NCBI GenBank assembly: GCA_035650275.1
Contig: DASRHY010000106.1
Location: 1-64,000 of the forward strand
Length of the DNA stretch: 64,000 nucleotides
Direction: 5' to 3'
From: DASRHY01 sp035650275
GTDB taxonomy: Bacteria > Actinomycetota > Actinomycetes > Propionibacteriales > Kribbellaceae
A model generated the notes under the pieces. That model searched no databases. It was not told the DNA's origin and saw only the letters and a list, made by a program, of their open reading frames with translations. Shown here piece after piece: positions 32,278-40,781 of the stretch. Positions within the stretch are counted from its first letter, which is position 1; every line of letters starts with the position of its first letter. A program made the position numbers and the translations under genes.

Positions 32278-33705
32278 GCGGCCGCGGCCACCTGCACGCG
32301 AGGACGCGGAGAATGCCGCGGCACCACCTGATCCACGCGAGCTGGTGGTGACAGCTGCCGGGCCGGAGCCGCGGGCGGCCGGCTCGCGACGGGCGGAGCC
32401 CCTGGTCCTTGCGCCGCGGCGGCGTCCGGTACCGGTGCTCGAGCGCCGGGCCTGCTGGCCGGACGGTTGCCGCTCAGGGGTGGCCGGTCGCTCGGCGGGT
32501 GCCACGAACACGCGTTCGCCCGGGGCGAGCTCGGACAGCAACGGGTCACCCGCCCTCAGTCTGGTGATCGTCGGTGCGATCCCGGCCCGCCGGGCCAGAT
32601 CGTGGACATCCCGCCGCTGCGCGTCGGTCATCAGCGTGACGACGGTGCCGCTGGCGCCGGCGCGGGCCGTGCGCCCGGACCGGTGCAGATAGGCCTTGTG
32701 CTCGATCGGCGGGTCGGCGTGGATCACCAGGGCGACGTCGTCGACATGGATGCCGCGGGCGGCGATGTCGGTGGCGACCAGGGTGGTCGCGGTCCCGCCG
32801 GAGAAGGCATCCAGGTTCCGGGTACGCGCTCCTTGGGAGAGGTTCCCGTGCAGCTCGACCGCGGGTACGCCGGAGGCGATCAGCCGGCGGGTGAGCGCCT
32901 TGGCCGCGTGCTTCGTCCGGGTGAACACGAGCGTGCGTCCCGGCGCCGCGGTCAGGTCCACCAGGACCGGCAGGCGCGCGTCGGCGGGGATGTGCAGCAC
33001 GTGGTGGTCGATCGTGCCGACCGGTGATGTCACCGGGTCGACGCTGTGCGTCACGGGCTTCACCAGGAAGCGCTTGACCAGGACGTCGACACCGGCGTCC
33101 AGAGTCGCGGAGAACAGCAGCCGTTGGGCACTCGACGGGGTTCGCTCGAGCAGGCGTCGTACGACGGGAAGGAAGCCGAGGTCGGCCATGTGATCGGCCT
33201 CGTCGAGCACGGTGACCTCCACCGCGTCGAGCTTGGCGTGCCCGGTCTCGACGTGGTCCGCGAGCCGGCCGGGGCAGGCGATGACCAGGTCGACACCGGA
33301 CCGCAGGGCACTGATCTGGGGGCCGGGCGCGACACCGCCGAAGACGGTCATCGTGCGCAGGCCGAGGGCTGCAGCGAGCGGTGCGGCGGATGCCTCGATC
33401 TGCGTGGCCAGCTCGCGGGTGGGCGCGAGGACCACCGCGCGCGGGCGGTTCGGCCGCCGGGCGGTGCCGCTGCCGGCGAGCCGAACGAGGACGGGGATCA
33501 GGAAGGCGTAGGTCTTGCCCGATCCGGTCCGGCCACGGCCGAGCACGTCGCGGCCGGCGAGTGCGTCGGGCAGCGTGGCGGACTGGATCGGGAACGGGGT
33601 CGTGATGCCGCTGCGCGCCAGGGTGTCGACGAGCTTCGCGGGGACGCCGAGATCGGCGAAGGATTGGGTGGACAGGGACGTGTTGCGGGGGCGGCGTGCC
33701 GCCAT
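32272..33705 (-). CDS. DEAD-box RNA helicase (RhlE-like)
   Basis: 477 residues. All core motifs are seen: Q motif TPFPIQSATLP, motif I GRTGSGKT, Ia PTRELA, II DEAD, III SAT, and VI HRSGRTARAG. The C-terminal ~90 residues are Arg/Gly/Ser-rich, typical of RNA-binding tails. It would unwind structured RNA and probably helps ribosome assembly or RNA decay, particularly in the cold. ATG at 33705 has GGAG 6 nt upstream. A long leader with an attenuator-like hairpin precedes it. Confidence 0.92.
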   Translation of the reverse strand: MAARRPRNTSLSTQSFADLGVPAKLVDTLARSGITTPFPIQSATLPDALAGRDVLGRGRTGSGKTYAFLIPVLVRLAGSGTARRPNRPRAVVLAPTRELATQIEASAAPLAAALGLRTMTVFGGVAPGPQISALRSGVDLVIACPGRLADHVETGHAKLDAVEVTVLDEADHMADLGFLPVVRRLLERTPSSAQRLLFSATLDAGVDVLVKRFLVKPVTHSVDPVTSPVGTIDHHVLHIPADARLPVLVDLTAAPGRTLVFTRTKHAAKALTRRLIASGVPAVELHGNLSQGARTRNLDAFSGGTATTLVATDIAARGIHVDDVALVIHADPPIEHKAYLHRSGRTARAGASGTVVTLMTDAQRRDVHDLARRAGIAPTITRLRAGDPLLSELAPGERVFVAPAERPATPERQPSGQQARRSSTGTGRRRGARTRGSARREPAARGSGPAAVTTSSRGSGGAAAFSASSRAGGRGRR

Positions 33706-33780
33706 GAGGTACTCCAAAGAAAGTCGAGGTGTCGTCCTGCCCGGCGCAGACCCTCTGGTCGCGGCGCGTGGTGGTCGACA

Positions 33781-33815
33781 AAGAGAAGCGGCCCGAGGCA
33801 AGACTGGCGGGCCGT
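33781..33815 (-). promoter_or_regulatory. Attenuator-like hairpin in the helicase leader
   Basis: On the minus strand, CGGCCCG (33815-33809) pairs with CGGGCCG (33796-33790) around a 12-nt loop, followed by CTTCTCTTT. This is a terminator-like hairpin about 85 bp upstream of the helicase start. No minus-strand gene lies upstream that it could terminate, so it could be an attenuator or a leader structure controlling the helicase. Confidence 0.45.
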
Positions 33816-33885
33816 CACGCTGAGTCTACAGGTTTCACCGGGATCCGGTTACTGGCTGCACGCAGCGGCCGATAGCGTCCAGGGC

Positions 33886-34410
33886 ATGACGACTCCTGAC
33901 CCCGCCGACTTCCGTACCGACCCGCCGTACGGTGACGACGAACGCGCAATGCTCGAGGCCTTCCTCGACTACCACCGCGGGACGCTGCTCTGGAAGGCCA
34001 GCGGGCTGACCGGCGAGCAGCTGGTGGACGCGACCGTCGACCCCTCCCAGCTGACCATGCTCGGGTTGGTCCGGCATCTCGCGCTGAACGAGCGGTCCTG
34101 GTTCCGGCAGCGCGTCGCCGGGCTGGACCTGCCGGACACCTACGACCTGAGCGAGAACGAGGACGCCGAGCTGCTCGAGCTCGACCCGGCCCGGGCGGAG
34201 GAGGACTTCGCGATCTACCGGAACGAGATCGCTGCGGCCAAGGAGGCGGTGAAGGATCTGCCGCTGGACCACACCTTCCCGCACCCGCGCCGCGAAGGTG
34301 TCGGGATCACGCTGCGCTGGGTGTACCTGCACATGATCGAGGAGTACGCCCGGCACAACGGCCACGCCGACCTGATCCGCGAACGCCTCGACGGCCTCAC
34401 CGGGGAGTGA
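33886..34410 (+). CDS. DinB-fold (DUF664) protein
   Basis: 174 residues. The four-helix DinB fold is indicated by DERAMLEAFLDYHRGTLLWKASGL, QLTMLGLVRHLALNERSWF and MIEEYARHNGHADLIRE; the histidines in HLALNE and YARHNGH correspond to the metal site. Family members are thiol-dependent transferases or of unknown function (mycothiol or bacillithiol S-transferase-like). No neighbour clarifies its role. Confidence 0.88.
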   Translation: MTTPDPADFRTDPPYGDDERAMLEAFLDYHRGTLLWKASGLTGEQLVDATVDPSQLTMLGLVRHLALNERSWFRQRVAGLDLPDTYDLSENEDAELLELDPARAEEDFAIYRNEIAAAKEAVKDLPLDHTFPHPRREGVGITLRWVYLHMIEEYARHNGHADLIRERLDGLTGE

Positions 34411-34414
34411 GCGC

Positions 34415-34462
34415 GTTCACGAATCGCCACGCTTCGGGGCCGAAACCTGGCCATTCGTGAAC
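34415..34462. repeat. Near-perfect 23-bp palindrome after the DinB-fold gene
   Basis: Arms 34415-34437 and 34440-34462 (outer part GTTCACGAAT / ATTCGTGAAC) pair at 20 of 23 positions with only 2 nt between them. It starts 5 bp after the stop codon, so it would serve as a terminator. The remaining 228 bp to the metalloprotease gene hold no gene I can support. Confidence 0.7.
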
Positions 34463-34690
34463 ACACACGGAGGGTGAGGTGGGAACAAGTTCCGGTTACC
34501 CGGCGGTTGTGCCGCTGACCGAACGCGCGCAGGCTGTTACCTGGGCAGGGTCTTGGGGGCTGCCTGCCCGGGTGGGACGACATCGTCGATCGGCCCGACA
34601 GTCGCGCGCTCATCGCAGCGCAGAGGTGCCGGTCGACCGGGGATGTGACCGCGCAATCGTTCGGCCCCCTGTGATCCGGAGGGGGACCAC

Positions 34691-37075
34691 ATGCCCAGGA
34701 AGTCGAACGGGCGAACCACGAAGAGCAGCCAGTCAGCGTCGGGCAAGACGATGCGGGCGAAGAAGGCGACCGGCATGGCCGGCGGAGCGATGCGGGGCTC
34801 CGCGGCGGGCATGACACCGGGATCGATGCCCGCCGGTGGCGCCGGGATGTCGGCGGAGTCCGCCGCACCCGAGCCGCCGAACGCGATGAACGCCGCCGCG
34901 GGTGGCGCCGCGATGCGGTCCGCGGGTCCGGCCGGCGGGTCGGGCGGCATGAACGGCCACACCGGAGGCGGCTCCGGTGGTGGCGGCGGTGCGGGCGGCG
35001 GTGCGGGCGGCGACAGCCCGGCGACGCGTGGCTGGTGCGGCACGATGGAGCACCACCGCCGGCTGCTGTCGGAGTCTCCGGAGTACGCGCGGAACCGGGC
35101 CGCGATCGAGAACGACGCCCGCAAGCAGCGCGAGGAGGGCGGCGCCCGGTTCACTGGCGTCATCCGCATCCCGACCGTGGTGCACGTGCTGTACAAGACA
35201 GCGGCACAGAACGTATCCGACGCGCAGATCCAGTCCCAGATCGACGTACTGAACCGCGACTTCCGGGCGCTGAACCCGGACGTGTCGAACGTGCCGCCGG
35301 TGTTCCAGCCGCTCGTCGCCGACTGCCGGGTCGAGTTCTTCCTGGCGGCCACCGACCCGAACGGCAACCCGACCAACGGCATCACCCGGACAGCGACCAC
35401 GGTGGCGTCGTTCGCCGCCGCGACCGACGAGTGCAAGTCCAGCGCGACCGGTGGCGCGGACCCGTGGCCGGCGGACAAGTACCTGAACCTGTGGGTGGCG
35501 CAGTGCCACAACCAGTTCGGGTCACTGCTCGGGTACGCACAGTTCCCCGGCGGCCCGGCCGCCACCGACGGCGTGGTGATCGTGCCGACCGCGTTCGGCA
35601 GCACCGGCACCGCGACCGCGCCGTTCCACCTGGGCCGGACCGCGACGCACGAGGTCGGGCACTGGCTGAACCTGTACCACATCTGGGCAGACGACGGCTC
35701 CGGCTGCGCCGGCAGCGACGAGGTGGCCGACACGCCGAACCAAGGCAGCGAGAACTACGGCACGCCGACGTTCCCGCACATCAGCTGCGGCAATGGCCCG
35801 AACGGCGACCTGTTCATGAACTACATGGACTACGTCGACGACGAGGCGATGGTGATGTTCACGCACGGCCAGGCAGCCCGGATGGAGTCCTGCCTCGACG
35901 GCGTGCGGAACTCCTTCCTGGTGCAGTCCGGGGCGGCGACACCGGAGCCGGCCGGGCCGGTGGTGTCGTGGGGCTCCGGCCGGATCGACGCGTTCGTGCT
36001 CGGCACCGACCGGGCGATGTACCACAAGTGGTACGACGGCGGCTGGGGTCCGTCGGTGACGGGATACGAGTACATGGGCGGGGTCTGCATGAGTGCACCT
36101 GAAGTGGCCACCTGGGGCCCGAACCGGCTGGACGCGTTCGTGCTCGGCACCGACCGGGCGCTCTACCACAAGTGGTGGGACGGATCGGCCTGGGGACCGA
36201 GCGTCACCGACTACGAGTACATGGGCGGCGTCTGCCTGACCACGCCGCGGCTGGCGACCTGGGGCCCGAACCGGCTGGACGCGTTCGTGCTCGGCACCGA
36301 CCGGGCGCTCTACCACAAGTGGTGGGACGGATCCGCGTGGGGACCGAGCGTCACCGACTACGAGTACCTCGGCGGGACCTGCCAGACCAGGCCGGAGGTC
36401 GTTGCCTGGGGCCCCGACCGCCTGGACGTCTTCGTCACCGGCACCGACAGTGCGCTCTACCACAAGTGGTACGACGGCGGCTCCGGCTGGGGCCCGAGCG
36501 TGGTCGACTACGAGTACATGGGCGGCGTCTGCTCCAGCCCCGCGACGGCGGTTGCCTGGGGCAAGGACCGGCTCGATGTCTTCGTGCTCGGTACCGACAG
36601 CGCGCTGTACCACAAGTGGTGGGACGGATCCGCCTGGGGCCCGAGCGTGGTCGACTACGAGTACATGGGTGGCGTGTGCGCCACCCCGCCGACGGTGGTC
36701 TCGTGGGGCACCGGGCGGCTGGACGTGTTCGTGGTCGGGACCGACAGTGCGCTCTACCACAAGTGGTACGACGCGAGCTCCGGCTGGGGCCCGTCGGTCA
36801 CGGACTGGGAGTACATGGGCGGCGTCTGCGCGGAGGCCCCGCGGGTCACGTCCTGGGGACCGGACCGGCTGGACGTGTTCGTGGTCGGCACCGACGGTGC
36901 GCTCTACCACAAGTGGTGGGACGGGTCGGCGTGGGGACCGGGCGTCACCGACTACGAGTACATGGGCGGCGTGATCAGCGACTTCCGGCAGGCAGTGGTA
37001 CCCGAGACGCCGGCCGACCTGCTGGTCAAACCCGAACAACCGGTCACGTCGCGGGCGATGAGCACCCGGAACTGA
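34691..37075 (+). CDS. M43-like zinc metalloprotease with seven-repeat PLL-type beta-propeller
   Basis: 794 residues. After a basic, then Gly/Ala-rich N-terminus (1-115), a pappalysin-like catalytic domain has zinc motif HEVGHWLNLYH (His320, His324, His330) and a GGPAATDGVVIV stretch before it. From about residue 420, seven tandem ~49-residue repeats (motif WGPDRLDVFVLGTDSALYHK) form a predicted seven-blade propeller like Photorhabdus PLL lectin. DNA repeat period is 147-150 bp; repeats 2 and 3 are nearly identical. There is no recognisable signal peptide. GGAGGGGG precedes the ATG at 34691. It heads an operon with two downstream genes. Confidence 0.85.
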   Translation: MPRKSNGRTTKSSQSASGKTMRAKKATGMAGGAMRGSAAGMTPGSMPAGGAGMSAESAAPEPPNAMNAAAGGAAMRSAGPAGGSGGMNGHTGGGSGGGGGAGGGAGGDSPATRGWCGTMEHHRRLLSESPEYARNRAAIENDARKQREEGGARFTGVIRIPTVVHVLYKTAAQNVSDAQIQSQIDVLNRDFRALNPDVSNVPPVFQPLVADCRVEFFLAATDPNGNPTNGITRTATTVASFAAATDECKSSATGGADPWPADKYLNLWVAQCHNQFGSLLGYAQFPGGPAATDGVVIVPTAFGSTGTATAPFHLGRTATHEVGHWLNLYHIWADDGSGCAGSDEVADTPNQGSENYGTPTFPHISCGNGPNGDLFMNYMDYVDDEAMVMFTHGQAARMESCLDGVRNSFLVQSGAATPEPAGPVVSWGSGRIDAFVLGTDRAMYHKWYDGGWGPSVTGYEYMGGVCMSAPEVATWGPNRLDAFVLGTDRALYHKWWDGSAWGPSVTDYEYMGGVCLTTPRLATWGPNRLDAFVLGTDRALYHKWWDGSAWGPSVTDYEYLGGTCQTRPEVVAWGPDRLDVFVTGTDSALYHKWYDGGSGWGPSVVDYEYMGGVCSSPATAVAWGKDRLDVFVLGTDSALYHKWWDGSAWGPSVVDYEYMGGVCATPPTVVSWGTGRLDVFVVGTDSALYHKWYDASSGWGPSVTDWEYMGGVCAEAPRVTSWGPDRLDVFVVGTDGALYHKWWDGSAWGPGVTDYEYMGGVISDFRQAVVPETPADLLVKPEQPVTSRAMSTRN

Positions 37076-37076
37076 C

Positions 37077-37379
37077 GTGACCGACGCCCGGTTGTTCCGT
37101 TCGTGGTTGCACTCGCACGAGGAGGACCACGACGGGATCACGGTGTACCGTCCGGCCGACTATGCGTTCCCGCCATCGCGTGGACGGCGCAGGCTGGAGC
37201 TTCGGCCGGACGGTACCGCCATCGAGCATGTGATCGGGCGCAACGATGTCGCGGTGGCCCGGCCGACGACGTGGCAGGAGATCGCGCCGGGCCGGGTCAC
37301 CGTCGAGGCGGAGACGGGTCGCCGGTTGGCCGTCGTCCGGGTCGAGGACGACCTGCTCGAGGTCAGGGAGGAACAGTGA
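37077..37379 (+). CDS. Small lipocalin-like protein of unknown function
   Basis: 100 residues. The stretch RSWLHSHEEDHDGITVYRPADYAFPPSRGRR followed by LELRPDGTAIEHVIG is shared, from memory, by a widespread but uncharacterised family of ~100-residue proteins that look like small beta-barrels. It is a GTG start one base after the metalloprotease stop and overlaps the M28-like gene by GTGA. Its tight position between two metallopeptidases suggests a chaperone, inhibitor or regulatory role; this is inference. Confidence 0.8.
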   Translation: MTDARLFRSWLHSHEEDHDGITVYRPADYAFPPSRGRRRLELRPDGTAIEHVIGRNDVAVARPTTWQEIAPGRVTVEAETGRRLAVVRVEDDLLEVREEQ

Positions 37380-38701
37380 CCGGCGTCCGCTACCTGGTCG
37401 GTACCTCCGACCGGCACAGGTCGGCAGGGCGGAACTGGGCGCGGTTCGGCGACACCGAGATCGTCTGGACCGACGGCGCGCAGGCGCTCGGCCGTGGCTC
37501 GCGGCGAGCACCGGCGCTGCGGCTGGTGACGCAGGTCGGCCGGTCGTTCACCGACGAGCATCCCGAGATGACGGTGCTGGTCGAGCACGGCCGGCACCTT
37601 GTGGTGGCGGGCGATCTCAGTCCCGGCGAGGCAGCCGATGGATGCTGGCGGGTCACTCCGCTGCCCGCCGACACCGTCGTGGTGGACCGGCCGGAACCGG
37701 CCGCCGCCCGGACCGACCCGGCCACCGACGGGCTCGTCGCGCAGCTGTCGGAACCGTCCTACGCCGCGGATCTCACCTGGCTCGCGAGCCTGCCGACCCG
37801 GCACTCGCTGAGCAACCAGTTCGGCACCGCAGTGACCTGGGCCGACGCCCGGATGTCCGCGTCCGGCTACGCGACCACGCGACGGCCGGTCACGGTCGGC
37901 TCCGGGCACAGCGAGAACCTGGTCGGCGATCTGGCCGGCACCGGCGCGAACCGCGGGCTGGTGATCGTGACCGCTCACCTGGACTCGATCAACCTGGCCG
38001 GCGGCCCGTCCGGACCCGCACCGGGTGCCGACGACAATGCCAGCGGCTCGGCCGGCGTGCTCGAGCTCGGCCGGGTGCTCGCCTCGCGACAGTGGCAGCA
38101 CGACCTGCGGCTGATCCTCTTCGGCGGCGAGGAGGAGGGCCTGCACGGCAGCAAGCAGTACGTCGGCGCGCTGCCCTCGGCGGACCGGGCGCGGGTCCGG
38201 GCAGTGCTGAACATGGACATGATCGGGACCCGCAACACCGCCACCCCGACCGTGCTGCTGGAGGGCGCGCCGGTCTCGACCGGGCAGATCGCGGTGCTGG
38301 CGACCGCCGCGGCGTCGTACACCGGACTGGTGGTGGAGACGTCGCTGTCGCCGTTCGCCAGCGACCACGTCCCGTTCATCGACGCGGGGATCCCGGCGGT
38401 GCTGACGATCGAGGGCGGCGATCAGGCCAACGGGCACATTCACAGTGCGGCCGACGTGCTTGCCCACGTGGACACCGGCTACGCGATGCAGATCCTGCGG
38501 ATGAACACCGCGGCGCTGAGCAACTGGCTCGGCCCGGTACCGGATCCGCCGCGGCCCGCCGGACCGGTCGTTGCCTGGGGCACCGACCGGCTCGACGTGT
38601 TCGTCACCGGGTACGGCGGCGTGCTGCTGCACAAGAGCTGGGACGGCAACGGCTGGCAGCCGGCCACCGCCGGGTACGAGTCGCTGGGCAGCCCGGGCTG
38701 A
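37376..38701 (+). CDS. M28-like metallopeptidase with one C-terminal propeller repeat
   Basis: 441 residues. The N-terminal ~120 residues are of unknown fold. The M28 domain has His201/Asp203 (TAHLDS), Asp219/Asp220 (GADDNASG), Glu252-254 (GGEEEG), NMDMIG and HIHSAADV, consistent with a two-zinc aminopeptidase. The last ~40 residues (VVAWGTDRLDVFVTGYGGVLL) are one copy of the propeller repeat of the M43-like protein. No signal peptide is visible. It overlaps the preceding gene by GTGA. Confidence 0.88.
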   Translation: MTGVRYLVGTSDRHRSAGRNWARFGDTEIVWTDGAQALGRGSRRAPALRLVTQVGRSFTDEHPEMTVLVEHGRHLVVAGDLSPGEAADGCWRVTPLPADTVVVDRPEPAAARTDPATDGLVAQLSEPSYAADLTWLASLPTRHSLSNQFGTAVTWADARMSASGYATTRRPVTVGSGHSENLVGDLAGTGANRGLVIVTAHLDSINLAGGPSGPAPGADDNASGSAGVLELGRVLASRQWQHDLRLILFGGEEEGLHGSKQYVGALPSADRARVRAVLNMDMIGTRNTATPTVLLEGAPVSTGQIAVLATAAASYTGLVVETSLSPFASDHVPFIDAGIPAVLTIEGGDQANGHIHSAADVLAHVDTGYAMQILRMNTAALSNWLGPVPDPPRPAGPVVAWGTDRLDVFVTGYGGVLLHKSWDGNGWQPATAGYESLGSPG

Positions 38702-38715
38702 GCTGCCCCCGGTCC

Positions 38716-39633
38716 TCAGTCGGTCAGGGACGCCGACGGCCAGGGGTTGGCGCGGCAGCCTTCCAGGCTGATCGTCTGCTGCAGCATCACCGGGGCGATC
38801 CGGCCTGGACCGGGGCAGCTGACGTGACCGCGCCCGAGGAAGTGACCGACCTCGTGGTTCACCAGGTAGCGGCGGTAGTTCACCAGGTCGCCGCCGTACG
38901 ACGCGGTGCCGAACACCCAGCGCTTCGCGTTCAGCACGACGAGGTTCTCGTTCCGGCAGGACACCTCGCCACTGGTCTCCAGCGGCGCGCACAGCAGGTC
39001 CGTCGTACCGGGGGTCGACAGCAGGATGCGCAGGTCACCGCCTGACGCGACCCGGCGGAACATGTACCCGGCTGCGCTCCACGAGCGCTTGTCGGCCAGG
39101 GTCGTGTCCACCACCGCGGCGACCGTCGTCGGCAGCAGCGTGAGGCCGCGCTCGACCTCGACCGTGTACCGGATCAGCTTGCGCTGCGCAGCGGGCGCCG
39201 GTGGTCCGGCGGCGACCACGAACGACCGGAGCCCGTGGGCACGCACCATCGGCCGGGCGGGCTGCATCGGCGGTGGCGGCGACGTGGTGCCGCGCACGGT
39301 CTGCCGCGTCTCGGGCGGCGCCGGCGGCACGGCGGGTGTCGTCGTAGTCGCCTCGCTCTGCTCGGGTACAGTGGCCGGCGGACGGTTCGCCGGGGGCGCA
39401 CCGGGCGTGCTGCTCACCACCACGGGCGGCGCTGCCTCGGCCATGGGCGCGGGTGCGGAAGACTGCCGGACTTCGGGAAGGAACGCGTACCAGCCGGCGG
39501 CGGCCACGGCACCGAACAGCCCAGCCACGGTGACCATCAGTACTACGCCAGCGCCACGATGTGATTCCACCCGACGATGTCGGGAGCGGCGCCGGCGTGC
39601 ACGACCGGAGCGGCCGGGGCGGGTGGCGCTCAT
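38716..39633 (-). CDS. DUF3152 membrane-anchored zinc-protease-like protein
   Basis: 305 residues from the ATG at 39633; a GTG at 39690, which overlaps the antiporter stop, is an alternative start. A short basic N-terminus precedes one membrane helix (about 27-47), a Pro/Thr-rich stretch (about 60-130), and the DUF3152 domain ending with VNHEVGHFLGRGH, a zinc metalloprotease-type motif. It is therefore probably anchored with its domain outside. Convergent with the M28-like gene. Confidence 0.82.
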   Translation of the reverse strand: MSATRPGRSGRARRRRSRHRRVESHRGAGVVLMVTVAGLFGAVAAAGWYAFLPEVRQSSAPAPMAEAAPPVVVSSTPGAPPANRPPATVPEQSEATTTTPAVPPAPPETRQTVRGTTSPPPPMQPARPMVRAHGLRSFVVAAGPPAPAAQRKLIRYTVEVERGLTLLPTTVAAVVDTTLADKRSWSAAGYMFRRVASGGDLRILLSTPGTTDLLCAPLETSGEVSCRNENLVVLNAKRWVFGTASYGGDLVNYRRYLVNHEVGHFLGRGHVSCPGPGRIAPVMLQQTISLEGCRANPWPSASLTD

Positions 39634-39686
39634 GGTTATGGATCCTAGTACGTCTGGCGGTGCGGCGGATGAGGGGTCAGCTTTCT

Positions 39687-40781
39687 TCACGGTGTCACGG
39701 CGAGGAAGAGAAAGCCGCTGAACACAACCAGGTGGACCGCACCTTGTAGCAACGTGGCGCGGCCGGTCGCGAGGGTCAGCGTGCTGACCGCGACCGTGAG
39801 GGCGAGCAGCACCATCTCCTTCGCGCCCAGTCCGAGCACGAGCGGGCCGTTCAGCCAGATCGACGCGATCGCGATCGCCGGGATGGTCAGCCCGATACTC
39901 GCCAGTGCCGACCCGAGTGCCAGGTTCAGGCTGGTCTGCAGCCGGTCGCGCAACGCGGCCCGGACCGCCGCGACCGTCTCCGGCATCAACACCAGCAGCG
40001 CGATCGCGACGCCGACCACGGACAGCGGAGCACCGGCGGACGCGACCGCGTCCTCCAGTGTCGGCGACACCGTCTTGGCCAGGCCGACGACCACGACCAG
40101 GCAGCAGAGCAGCAGCCCGAGACTGGCCAGCGCGGTCCGGCCCGACGGCGCCGGCGCGTGGGTCTCCTCGGTGTCATCGGCCCCGACCGGCAGGAAGTAG
40201 TCCCGGTGCCGGACGGTCTGCACGAACACGAACACGCCGTACATCACCAGCGACGCGATCCCCGCGAACGCCAGCTGGGCGCCGGAGAAGGTCGGCCCCG
40301 CGGTGCTGGTGGTGAACGTCGGCAGCACCAGGCTGAGCGTGACCAGGGTCACCAGAACCGCCAGTGCACCACCGGTCGCCTGGGCCTGGAACTCCTGGAC
40401 CCGGTGCCGCAGCGGACCGACCAGCAGCGCCAGCCCGACGATCCCGTTGCAGGTGATCATCACGGCGGCGAACACGGTGTCACGGGCCAGCGCGGCCGCC
40501 TTGTCGCCGCCGGACGCCATCAGTGTGACGATCAGCGCGACCTCGATCACGGTCACCGCGATCGCCAGGATCAGCGTGCCGAACGGCTCACCGACCCGGT
40601 GCGCGACCACCTCCGCGTGGTGCACTGCGGCGATCACGGCCGCGGCCAGCCCGGCACAGACCAGCGGCACCAGCACGAACCCGAGGTCGCGGCCCCAGGA
40701 GACCACCAGCACGGCCAGCGCGAGCGGCGGGACGAACAGACTCCACCGCGGCAGCACCGTCACGGTGGGTTCAGCTGTCAT
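39687..40781 (-). CDS. Calcium/cation:proton antiporter (CaCA, ChaA-like)
   Basis: 364 residues with about 11 membrane segments. The two CaCA repeats show HRVGEPFGTLILAIAVTVIEVALIV and LNLALGSALASIGLTIPAIAI, with the acidic residues in the first repeat's alpha region. ChaA-type proteins expel Ca2+ or Na+ in exchange for protons. Its start overlaps the stop of the methyltransferase by 11 bp. Confidence 0.9.
   Translation of the reverse strand: MTAEPTVTVLPRWSLFVPPLALAVLVVSWGRDLGFVLVPLVCAGLAAAVIAAVHHAEVVAHRVGEPFGTLILAIAVTVIEVALIVTLMASGGDKAAALARDTVFAAVMITCNGIVGLALLVGPLRHRVQEFQAQATGGALAVLVTLVTLSLVLPTFTTSTAGPTFSGAQLAFAGIASLVMYGVFVFVQTVRHRDYFLPVGADDTEETHAPAPSGRTALASLGLLLCCLVVVVGLAKTVSPTLEDAVASAGAPLSVVGVAIALLVLMPETVAAVRAALRDRLQTSLNLALGSALASIGLTIPAIAIASIWLNGPLVLGLGAKEMVLLALTVAVSTLTLATGRATLLQGAVHLVVFSGFLFLAVTP

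Noticed and set aside
33498..33818. Leader peptide before the DEAD-box helicase
   Set aside because: The frame continues far into the helicase gene in another phase, and no ribosome site or regulatory codon run supports a leader peptide.
35940..36985. CRISPR-like array
   Set aside because: The regularly spaced repeats are in-frame blades of a protein, with no spacers and no cas genes nearby.
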